Source of the DNA: Clostridia bacterium
GTDB lineage: Bacteria; Bacillota; Clostridia; RUG12999
Length of the DNA stretch: 6,829 bases
Assembly (NCBI GenBank): GCA_017502065.1
Contig: JAFVVU010000109.1
Coordinates: 1 to 6,829, forward strand
Direction of reading: 5' to 3'
Every line of letters begins with the position of its first letter. Position 1 is the first letter of the stretch. This document shows positions 1 to 6,200 of the stretch, one piece after another. Made by a program: the position numbers and the translations under genes. The notes below the pieces were generated by a model, which saw nothing but the letters and a program-made list of their open reading frames with translations, made no database searches and was not told the DNA's origin.

Positions 1-390
1 CACAAAAAGCTCAAAAAAATAGGTGGTCCCAGGGATTTCGATGATATACGAATGTGGTATGATGAAGATTACTTGTACATCAAATCGGAAAATATCCGAG
101 AAATTCTTAATAGGCAACGAAGAAAGATGACTTTCAGCAAAATTATAAAAGTTGTTCTGGCTGAAAACGGACTAATAAAAACTTATATAAAGAATGATGG
201 TAAGCCGGAATATTCTGTACATATTCAAAAGAATCTGTACGAGGGAGAAAAAAATAAAACCAAAGCCAGATTTGTGGCCTTCAGCAGAGAAAAATGCAGG
301 TGTTTTCGTCTGTTTGAGAATATCGAAAGCGTAATACTTAATAGATGTCAAATAGATGTCAAAACGAAGGAAAAAGAAGAAAAAAATTAA
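1..390 (+). CDS. C-terminal part of an unidentified protein, possibly a phage/plasmid helicase-primase
   Basis: The reading frame is open from the first base of the window, so the gene starts upstream and only its last 129 codons are seen; the ATG at 52 is internal. The protein is basic and ends in a lysine/glutamate-rich tail. A stretch reading roughly LYIKSENIREIL, then a helix ending in VVLAENGLIKT, then a basic segment ARFVAFSREKCR, has the look of the winged-helix tail found at the end of DUF927- or primase-type replication proteins of phages and plasmids. That resemblance is from memory and weak. No catalytic motif is visible in this fragment. It sits directly at the 3' end of a tRNA gene, a favourite integration spot for mobile elements, which is the other reason to suspect a mobile origin. 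The coding call is fairly sure; the function is not. Confidence 0.6.
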   Translation, partial: HKKLKKIGGPRDFDDIRMWYDEDYLYIKSENIREILNRQRRKMTFSKIIKVVLAENGLIKTYIKNDGKPEYSVHIQKNLYEGEKNKTKARFVAFSREKCRCFRLFENIESVILNRCQIDVKTKEKEEKN

Positions 391-405
391 AGCAAAAAAA
401 TAAAT

Positions 406-441
406 AAGCCTTGAAACTCGCTTGTTTCAAGGCTTTTCTTT
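406..441. terminator. Bidirectional Rho-independent terminator
   Basis: A perfect 12-bp inverted repeat (AAGCCTTGAAAC at 406-417, GTTTCAAGGCTT at 424-435) surrounds a 6-base loop. On the plus strand it is followed by TTCTTTT and ends the gene at 1-390. On the minus strand it is followed by a T-rich tract (ATTTATTTTTTT), so it also ends the tRNA transcript arriving from the right. Confidence 0.9.
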
Positions 442-517
442 TGGTACGCCATCGGGGACTCGAACCCCGGACACCCTGATTAAGAGTCAGGTGCTCTACC
501 AGCTGAGCTAATAGCGC
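442..517 (-). tRNA. tRNA-Lys (anticodon CTT), CCA encoded
   Basis: The reverse complement folds into a full 76-nt cloverleaf. It has an acceptor stem GCGCTAT/ATGGCGT, D-arm GCTC...GAGC with loop GG, anticodon stem CCTGA/TCAGG with loop CTCTTAA, T-arm CGGGG/CCCCG with loop TTCGAGT, discriminator A and an encoded CCA (442-444). The anticodon CTT (plus-strand 482-484) reads the lysine codon AAG. Two acceptor pairs are G-U wobbles (1:72 and 5:68), which is weaker than usual for this tRNA and may mark drift or replacement of the 3' half. The gene has its own upstream promoter and a terminator directly after the CCA end. Confidence 0.95.
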
Positions 518-645
518 TTATAAATTGGCTTGTAGTGCGGCTTTCGGGGTGCAGTGCCTATGATTTTTAACAAGCTGACACCCTGATTATGTTTTTACAA
601 CGTTTAATATTATACCACGTTTTTTTCCTTTTGTAAATACTTTTT
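518..645. other. Leader and spacer between tRNA-Lys and the HTH regulator gene
   Basis: No gene is seen here. It holds the tRNA promoter (609-637), the roughly 85-nt tRNA leader, and a 13-base copy of tRNA sequence (577-589, identical to 470-482). The rest is AT-rich. Confidence 0.6.
609..637 (-). promoter_or_regulatory. Sigma-A promoter for the tRNA-Lys gene
   Basis: Read on the minus strand, TTTACA (632-637) and TATAAT (609-614) are separated by 17 bases. The start would be near 602, giving a leader of about 85 nt before the tRNA 5' end at 517. The -35 box lies only nine bases beyond the stop codon of the regulator gene, and no terminator separates them. Confidence 0.75.
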
Positions 646-849
646 TTATTTTTCTTTTACAAATTCCATAATATCTTCAATTTGGCAATCAAGAGCCTCG
701 CAAAGCTTATTGAGTGTTTTTGTTTCTATATTTTCATTTGCTTTTAAGCGGCGCACGGTTTTACTGTCTATTCCGCATTTTTCGCGAAGTGTATAAGTTG
801 AAAACCCCTTGCTTTTCATCGTTTCCCAAAGCTTGTTAAAAACTATCAT
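646..849 (-). CDS. Small Cro/C1-type helix-turn-helix regulator (67 aa)
   Basis: This 67-residue protein is almost entirely a Cro/C1 (XRE) DNA-binding domain of the short, single-domain YozG-like kind. The helix-turn-helix covers roughly residues 17-38 (YTLREKCGIDSKTVRRLKAN), followed by a conserved-looking helix LNKLCEALDCQIEDIMEF, a signature common in this family. The start is fixed by a strong AAGGAGG at 858-864, eight bases upstream of the ATG. It is divergent to the SLOG-like gene. Its Shine-Dalgarno sequence overlaps the -35 box of that gene's promoter on the other strand, so its mRNA leader must run through the neighbour's promoter. I infer that it regulates that gene and itself; no minus-strand promoter of good quality is visible. 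No effector domain is present. Confidence 0.85.
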   Translation of the reverse strand: MIVFNKLWETMKSKGFSTYTLREKCGIDSKTVRRLKANENIETKTLNKLCEALDCQIEDIMEFVKEK

Positions 850-857
850 GGCATAAA

Positions 858-864
858 CCTCCTT
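858..864 (-). promoter_or_regulatory. Ribosome binding site of the HTH regulator
   Basis: AAGGAGG on the minus strand, eight bases before the ATG at 849. It is noteworthy because it overlaps by two bases the opposite-strand -35 box at 863-868. Confidence 0.8.
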
Positions 865-891
865 GACAATTTATATTATGGGGGTTATAAT
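863..891 (+). promoter_or_regulatory. Consensus sigma-A promoter of the SLOG-like gene
   Basis: TTGACA (863-868) and TATAAT (886-891) are both perfect consensus boxes with the ideal 17-base spacer. Transcription should begin near 898, just before the 904-918 palindrome. The -10 box is itself inside an operator-like repeat, as expected for a strong but repressible promoter. Confidence 0.8.
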
Positions 892-918
892 CTAAAATAT
901 TAAGGGGATATAATCCCC
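881..918. promoter_or_regulatory. Candidate operator: two copies of GGGGwTATAATC, one palindromic
   Basis: GGGGTTATAATC (881-892) and GGGGATATAATC (904-915) are direct repeats with one mismatch, 23 bp apart, about two helical turns. The second extends to the perfect palindrome GGGGAT-ATA-ATCCCC (904-918). The first covers the -10 box and the second lies at about +6 to +20 of the plus-strand promoter. This is a natural repressor site, most likely for the adjacent HTH protein; that assignment is an inference. Confidence 0.6.
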
Positions 919-935
919 ATATGAGGAGAAGCGTT

Positions 936-1380
936 ATGAAAAGTTGTACTTTTTTTTGGGCACAGATATGTAGGGGATGACATAAGCAAGATTTTATATA
1001 ATACAATAGCTGAGTTGATAGAAAATAAAAATGTTACAAATTTTTATGTTGGAAATCAAGGCGCATTTGACATTATGGTAGCAAAGGTTCTTAAAAGTTT
1101 AAAAAACAAGCATTGCTATATTTCCTATACGATTGTTTTGGCATATTTGCCGAAACAAGACGGAAATAGAGATTTTTTAAATACAATATATCCGGAGGGG
1201 CTTGAGGAAGTTCCGCCAAAATTTGCTATTATTAAACGGAACGACTGGATGATTGAAAAGTCGGATTTTGTTGTGGTTTATGTGAAAGACGTGTGTGGGG
1301 GAGCGGCAAAGTTTAAAGAAGTTGCGGAGGAAAAAGGGGAAAAAGTAATTAATATTGCTGAGAAAATAAAGCAAAGATAA
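936..1380 (+). pseudogene. SLOG-like (DUF1273/YpsA-related) small protein gene with an apparent one-base frameshift
   Basis: An ATG at 936 with GAGGAG seven bases upstream starts MKSCTFF and then goes out of frame, stopping at 978-980. Removing one T from the eight-T run (950-957) restores a single 147-residue frame to the stop at 1380. That frame contains CTFFGHR (residues 4-10), FYVGNQGAFD (36-45), an NDWMIEKSDFVVVYV segment and GGAAKF (121-126). These fit the Rossmann-like SLOG nucleotide- or ligand-binding fold that I know from a common family of small clostridial proteins. As sequenced, the downstream frame is open from 940 but its first usable start is a TTG at 1015, with no ribosome binding site; starting there would lose the FFGHR phosphate-loop-like strand. 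The extra T may be a sequencing error, a slippage or phase-variable site, or real decay; the rest of the frame is intact, which argues for a recent change or an artefact. The biochemical role of this subfamily is not known to me. Confidence 0.75.
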
Positions 1381-1394
1381 ATCAAACTTTTGTC

Positions 1395-1423
1395 TTGACA
1401 AGCGGAAATGAATGGAGTATAAT
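1395..1423 (+). promoter_or_regulatory. Perfect consensus sigma-A promoter of the small membrane protein gene
   Basis: TTGACA (1395-1400) and TATAAT (1418-1423) are separated by 17 bases, giving a start near 1430 and a leader of about 36 nt. The preceding gene ends at 1380 without a visible terminator, so read-through may add to transcription. Confidence 0.85.
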
Positions 1424-1465
1424 ACTAATATATAAGGAATAAATCAAAAAGGACGGGGTTATAAA

Positions 1466-1654
1466 ATGTTATTTATGATATTACTTGGAGTTATAGGTCT
1501 TGCAGGCGGTCTGTACATTCTTTTCTCAGGCCAGGCTCTTCTTGGAATTTGTTTGTCACTTCTTTTTGCAACACTCGGTGTTGAAATCGGCGCTACTATC
1601 GATGAGGCAATTGTTGAAAGCAAACTCAGAAAAATGAATAAAAAAGCTCAGTAA
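1466..1654 (+). CDS. Small two-helix membrane protein of unknown function (62 aa)
   Basis: The 62-residue product is dominated by two hydrophobic segments, about residues 1-20 (MLFMILLGVIGLAGGLYILF) and 23-46, followed by a short charged tail (ESKLRKMNKKAQ). This suggests a hairpin in the cytoplasmic membrane with a positively charged C-terminus inside. The ATG is preceded by a purine-rich stretch (AAGGACGGGG, 1449-1458) that serves as a modest ribosome binding site. It has its own consensus promoter and its own terminator, so it is a complete single-gene unit, which supports its being real despite the short length. I do not recognise the family. The glycine-rich first helix does not match any small toxin or holin that I know. 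Confidence 0.75.
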   Translation: MLFMILLGVIGLAGGLYILFSGQALLGICLSLLFATLGVEIGATIDEAIVESKLRKMNKKAQ

Positions 1655-1667
1655 TTACATAAAAATT

Positions 1668-1697
1668 AAAGGGTATCCGAAAGGATGCCCTTTTTGT
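1668..1697 (+). terminator. Rho-independent terminator of the small membrane protein gene
   Basis: An 11-bp stem (AAAGGGTATCC / GGATGCCCTTT, one T-G wobble) closed by a GAAA tetraloop runs into a T tract (TTTTTGTATTT). It lies 13 bases after the stop codon. Confidence 0.9.
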
Positions 1698-1712
1698 ATT
1701 TAGAACCACATC

Positions 1713-1741
1713 AAAAAAGCCTCCCAATCGGGAGGCTTTTT
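1713..1741. terminator. Bidirectional terminator between the convergent genes
   Basis: A perfect 11-bp inverted repeat (AAAAGCCTCCC 1715-1725, GGGAGGCTTTT 1730-1740) with loop AATC. Read on the minus strand it ends fucO, with six T after the stem. Read on the plus strand it is a back-up for the preceding terminator. Confidence 0.9.
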
Positions 1742-1751
1742 CATATGTTCA

Positions 1752-2900
1752 TCAGATTAATGATTCGTAAAGTTTTGTGATATCTTCAACGCTTGTTTCT
1801 TTCGGGTTACCCGGACGGCAAGCATCGTCATATGCAGACTGCGCAAGGAATGCGATATCTTCTTTTTTCACGATATCTTTAAGGTCAGCAGGAATACCGA
1901 TGTCGCTTGAAAGCTTTTTAACTGCATCAATTGCGGCTTTTCTGTATTCGTCCTGAGACATTTTTTCAGTGCCTTCAACGCCCATTGCCTGTGCGATGTA
2001 TTTATATTTATCGCCCGTAGCTTCTGCATTATATTCCATAACAGTCGGGAGGATGATTGCGTTTGCAATACCGTGCGGTGTATCATAAAGAGCGCCGAGC
2101 GGATGTGCCATTGAATGAACAATTCCAAGACCTACGTTTGAGAATCCCATACCTGCAACATACTGACCGAGTGCCATTCCTTCTCTGCCTTCGGGAGTGT
2201 TGTCAACTGCAGCACGGAGGCTTCTTGCAATGATTTCAATTGCTTTTAAGTGGAACATATCGGAAAGCTCCCATGCGCCTGCTGTGATATATCCTTCGAT
2301 TGCATGAGTAAGTGCATCCATACCTGTTGCGGCTGTAAGACCTTTCGGCATAGAGCTCATCATATCCGGGTCAACAAAAGCAACAACGGGGATGTCGTGA
2401 GGGTCAACACAAACCATTTTGCGATTCTTTTCAGCGTCGGTTATAACATAGTTGATTGTAACTTCGGCTGCTGTACCTGCAGTTGTGGGAACTGCGAAAA
2501 TCGGTACACATTTATTTTTTGTATCTGCAACACCTTCAAGGCTTCTTACATCAGCAAATTCCGGGTTGTTGATTATGATACCGACAGCTTTTGCTGTGTC
2601 CATTGAAGAACCGCCGCCGATTGCAACAAGATAATCTGCGCCTGCCGCTTTAAATGCTGCAACCCCTGCCTGAACGTTTTCAATTGTCGGGTTAGGTTTG
2701 ATTTCGGAAAATACGTCGTAGGAAAGACCTGCACCTTCAAGCACATCAAGAACTTTTTTTGAAATTCCAAGCTTGATAAGGTCCGGGTCGGAACAAACAA
2801 GAGCTTTTTTAAATCCTCTTGCTTTTGCTTCTGTTGCAATTGCATCAATTGCACCTGCGCCGTGATAAGATGTTTCGTTTAAGATAAATCTGTTTGCCAT
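1752..2900 (-). CDS. fucO: Lactaldehyde reductase / L-1,2-propanediol dehydrogenase (iron-containing alcohol dehydrogenase)
   Basis: The 382-residue protein matches E. coli FucO closely along its whole length, including the start (MANRFILNET), NNPEFADVRSLEG, TTAGTAAEVTINYVITD, VDPHDIP, and MALGQYVAGMGFSNVGLG. FucO reduces L-lactaldehyde to L-1,2-propanediol with NADH in anaerobic fucose and rhamnose breakdown, in the cytoplasm. The NAD-binding GGGSSMD motif is at residues 95-101. The four iron ligands known for the family are all present: D195, H199, H262 and H276, one less than in E. coli numbering. Its length is standard and no defect is seen. The start is fixed by AAGGAGG at 2910-2916, nine bases before the ATG. 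It is a single-gene unit with its own promoter, a Rex-like operator and a terminator. The nearby GH95 gene fits a fucose route. A broader alcohol dehydrogenase role is possible, since this family acts on several short diols and alcohols. Confidence 0.93.
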   Translation of the reverse strand: MANRFILNETSYHGAGAIDAIATEAKARGFKKALVCSDPDLIKLGISKKVLDVLEGAGLSYDVFSEIKPNPTIENVQAGVAAFKAAGADYLVAIGGGSSMDTAKAVGIIINNPEFADVRSLEGVADTKNKCVPIFAVPTTAGTAAEVTINYVITDAEKNRKMVCVDPHDIPVVAFVDPDMMSSMPKGLTAATGMDALTHAIEGYITAGAWELSDMFHLKAIEIIARSLRAAVDNTPEGREGMALGQYVAGMGFSNVGLGIVHSMAHPLGALYDTPHGIANAIILPTVMEYNAEATGDKYKYIAQAMGVEGTEKMSQDEYRKAAIDAVKKLSSDIGIPADLKDIVKKEDIAFLAQSAYDDACRPGNPKETSVEDITKLYESLI

Positions 2901-2945
2901 TTTTAATTTCCTCCTTAAAGAGTAATTTTGTATGTTAACACCTTT

Positions 2946-2974
2946 ATAATATCACTTTGTTAATTTTTTGTCAA
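2946..2974 (-). promoter_or_regulatory. Sigma-A promoter of fucO
   Basis: On the minus strand TTGACA (2969-2974) and TATTAT (2946-2951) have a 17-base spacer, so transcription starts near 2939. A perfect 8-bp palindrome TGTTAACA (2933-2940) sits right at the expected start. Confidence 0.8.
2957..2974. promoter_or_regulatory. Candidate Rex (NADH-sensing repressor) operator on the fucO promoter
   Basis: The 18 bases TTGTTAATTTTTTGTCAA match the known Rex consensus TTGTTAANNNNTTAACAA at 12 of its 14 fixed positions. The site covers the -35 box and part of the spacer, where a bound repressor would block polymerase. Rex commonly controls fermentative alcohol dehydrogenases in Bacillota, so the match makes biological sense. 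The local AT richness raises the chance of a fortuitous match. Confidence 0.5.
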
Positions 2975-3028
2975 TACATTTTTTGGAAAAATTTTGAATA
3001 TACAAAAGGAACGGATTGATGAGTCTGA

Positions 3029-3248
3029 GGGTGGGAGAAAATAGCGCAGAATGGACAAGCTGAATCCCGAAGCTGTACACAGGCACTGCGAGAGGTGAAG
3101 ATTGTCCATAGTGTAAAGCGATTAAATAAAAAAAGGAGTTGCATAGAGCAACTCCTTTCATAATTAATTCAGTTAAACATACAAAGCAAATGCTTTTTTA
3201 TCTTAACTTCGATTTGCACGATCTGTGCATTTTATCACAGCCGTTAAG
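3029..3248 (-). repeat. Structured intergenic repeat, copy A (about 220 bp)
   Basis: This fills the space between the GH95 stop codon and the fucO promoter and is a diverged relative of 6422-6654. Shared blocks include GAGAAAAT (3035-3042), GGACAA (3053-3058), GAGG/GGTGAAG (to 3100), TAGTGTAAAGC (3109-3119), the central hairpin (3132-3158), TTAACTTCG (3203-3211) and GCATTTTATCACAGCC (3227-3242). Folding elements are ATGGACAA/TTGTCCAT (3051-3058, 3102-3109), an inner CCCG/CGAG stem (3066-3069, 3089-3092), a GTAC/GCAC hairpin (3075-3086), TGCAC/GTGCA (3215-3219, 3225-3229) and CTTAAC/GTTAAG (3202-3207, 3243-3248). Two imperfect pairs become G-U only if the RNA is read on the minus strand, which favours that strand. 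I cannot match it to a named RNA family. It may be a structured RNA, a palindromic repeat of mobile origin, or both. Confidence 0.75.
3122..3158 (-). terminator. Terminator of the GH95 gene, inside repeat copy A
   Basis: A perfect 11-bp stem (AAAGGAGTTGC 3132-3142, GCAACTCCTTT 3148-3158) with a 5-base loop. On the minus strand it is followed by a run of seven T and then ATTTAAT, a strong terminator about 90 bases after the GH95 stop codon. The plus-strand side (TTTCATAATT) is much poorer. Confidence 0.85.
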
Positions 3249-3249
3249 A

Positions 3250-6200
3250 TTATTTTATTGCGTTCAGCATCATATACTGGATTTTCCATTCGCCCGAAAT
3301 TTTAAGACGGATTGGCTCGTCGTCATCTTCTTTTACAAGGGGGAGAAGAATTCCTTCGTATTCGCCCTTTGCAATATATTTTTTCACGCGTCGTCCGCCT
3401 TCGGCATCAAGTGAAATTGTACTGTCATCACCCGATACAACAAGAATTTCGTACTGTCCGCGTGGGGCTTCAATTATAAACTCCGCGTTGCCCCTGCCGC
3501 AAACAAAATCACGGCGGAGCGGGTCGGGTGCGTTGGTAGTTTCAAACTGCAAAGCCGATGCATCCGTAAATCCGTAGCCCTGCACAGCAGTAAATACCGC
3601 GTTTTCGTTACCTATACAGAAGAACGACATATTATCCTCGCATATTTCTTCTGCCGCAAATGTCTGTCGCGGGAAACATTCGGCATAATGTTTGCCGTCT
3701 TCGTTTGTGAAATCAAATTTATACACCGTGCGGTTTGCCATACGGATATTGGCAAGATACCAGTCGCGCATAAATGCGTCTACGGACTTGCGGTATCTTG
3801 CTTCGGCGTCCTCGCCGAGATAAATATTTCGTTTTGTATATGCAAGATGTGAAAGCACATCTTCCGAATAATTTTCTTCGGGTTTTGCGGTGCAAACATT
3901 GGCTTTTCCGGCAATTATATATGTTTTGCCCGATTCGGTATCAAACGAAATCACGCCGTTTTCGTATGCGAAATCCACGGCTTTTCCGCTGCAGAACACT
4001 TTAAGGTCGTCTGTCATAAACGGTGATGCAACAACTGCCCTGTTGTCCTTTTTGCTTGTGATTTCAATAAAATCAAGCTTTCTGTCCGTAAGTGATGCAC
4101 TTATTTCAAATGCACCTTTGCACAGCATTTTATCAAAACGGACGGTATTCCACGCATCATATTTTGCGAATCTATCCTGATACTCACCAAAAGCATATCC
4201 GTGACGGAGCATACGTTCTAATTCAGGGTCGCCGTCGGGAAGTGCGGGGAACACACGGATAATTCCGCCGTGTGACTGAAGCAGCATTTCATTGAATGCC
4301 GCAAGCATTTCGCCCGTAAATTCCATCATGCACGGATAGTAGAGCGGCTGACGGAAGATAAGACAATAATTCATAAACCTGTCGGTAGCCTCGGCGGTAA
4401 GTCCGTTTGAACGGAGCATATGGTCAATTCCGCGTTCGTATAGCATACGAAGTGCTGTCTGTCCGCGTCCGAGACGTGCCGCAGCCACAGAAATCCAGCT
4501 GCCGCCGAAAATACCGATTTCCGTTCGGTCTTCAAGATAATCCACCGTATTTGAAAAAATTTGTTTCATTTTTTCATCGGTATACGGGTCGATTTCGTCA
4601 ATCGGGAACAGGGGCATCAGCATAGACGGGTGGCGAATCCACATATTATCGGGTGCGTCGGGAGAATCAATAAGGTGCACGCCGTACATGCCGTCACCAC
4701 TTACGGGATACGGCGCCATATTATTCATAATTTCACGGCATTTGTCGGCACATTCAAAATCCTTGCCCAGAATCTGCGCCGCTTCAAGCGTGAATTTAAA
4801 CAGATATTTCACACACGACACCGTAATTATACTGTCGTGACACGTTGGGCCCTGTTCAGGTGAATAATCGGGATATATGCTGTAATAACCGAGTTTTTCG
4901 TTGTATTTAAATTTATCGCAGAAAAATTTGCAAAGCTCGGCAAACAGGGGGAATGCATCTTTTTCAAGATATTCTTTATCAAGGGTATATTCATACAAAA
5001 ACCACAGATACTGTGCGCACCACGGCCAGCAGGAATAGTAGATGTGATGCGGATAATCGCCCGAAATACCGGGAGAATTATGTACGTCTTTTGCATGGTG
5101 GCGCGAAAGGTTGATATAGGATAAAAGTCCGTCGGAAAACACCTTTGCAAGATGCAGACGGTTAGAAGAAAATACGCCTGCAAAAGCCGCCTGAATATTA
5201 ACGTCCCAATACCATTTGCTACCCCACAGATTCGGGCTTTTCACATCCCAAAGTCCGTTAAGTCCGCAGGCGTGATGCTTCATTATACCGCCTTCGCCGC
5301 TGCAACAGTCGAGTGCATACTGATTAACGTAATATACGTGTTCAATAAACTTATCGGGTACGGAAATTACGCATTTGGCGAAAAATTCATCCCAATAGGA
5401 TTTATGTTCGCTGTATAATTCATCAAGGTTATATTTATCCATTACGGATATGCCGTCCGACGCCGGATTTTTATAATTCCAATCGGTGAAAATGCCTGTC
5501 ATTACAGTAAATTCCGCATCGGCATTTTCAATTGCAATTTCGCATGCGGAATCCTTTTGGATAAGATGTCCTTCCGCACCGATAAGACGGATTACACCCG
5601 AAAAAACAAATGTTTTTGCGTTCTCGTCTGCCTTTGCATTTGTGTATGCGGTTGAATCCACATCGGGAAGAAGATGGTGACAGGTATATACAAAAGTAGA
5701 TTTATCCGGTTGTGTAAACGACACTTCCGGATGAAGCTCATCACGGCGGTAGGGGATTTCAACCTCAAATGACGGGACAAGTCCCGCGCCCGATTGCGAT
5801 ATGCGGTTTATCACACAGTCGCGGCGTGCAATTATTGTGTCTACACATACCTTCTTACTGTCGTTTTCAAGGGTAAGTCTGGAAACTGCATCTTCAACAT
5901 AAAGTGCAAGCGTATGCTTTGCATTTTCTATATCAAAATTAAACTTGAAATTACCTGTTTTGGGATAGCTTCTTGCAGCTTTATCTCTGCCGAAACGCCC
6001 TTCCTTGAATACGTCTTCCTTGCGGCTGCCGTGCTTCACATAAGGCTCATTGCCTATGGGCAAATTTGCATCCGCACGCGCGGTTATTTCAGCCAGCTTC
6101 CTGCCCGGATTTTTCTCCTCCGGCATAGCGGCAAGAATATCTTCAGGCAGCACGTTTTTGCCGATGTTGTAATAAATCTCATAATGATTGAGCGGCATAT

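Noticed and set aside
1177..1401. Minus-strand open frame opposite the SLOG-like gene
   Set aside because: Antisense to a frame with recognisable family motifs, no ribosome binding site, and a composition typical of a shadow frame.
2250..2606. Plus-strand open frame inside fucO, rich in cysteine and histidine
   Set aside because: Antisense to strongly conserved fucO codons; the Cys/His richness arises from reading that gene backwards.
3028..3060. GGGTGGGA near GCGC in repeat copy A as a T-box antiterminator
   Set aside because: The T-box core (GGTGGNACCGCG) is not completed, no specifier stem is visible, and the order relative to the terminator is wrong.
2952..3161. Minus-strand open frame of 69 codons across repeat copy A and the fucO promoter
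   Set aside because: It lies on the terminator hairpin, repeat stems and the fucO -35/-10 region. In the second repeat copy the same frame hits a stop after 11 codons. No ribosome binding site.
3184..3199. AAAGC-AAAT-GCTTTTTT as a plus-strand terminator in copy A
   Set aside because: The stem is short, copy B lacks it, and there is no plus-strand gene to end here. The bases are better explained by the GCAAAT/ATTTGC pairing shared in position with copy B.
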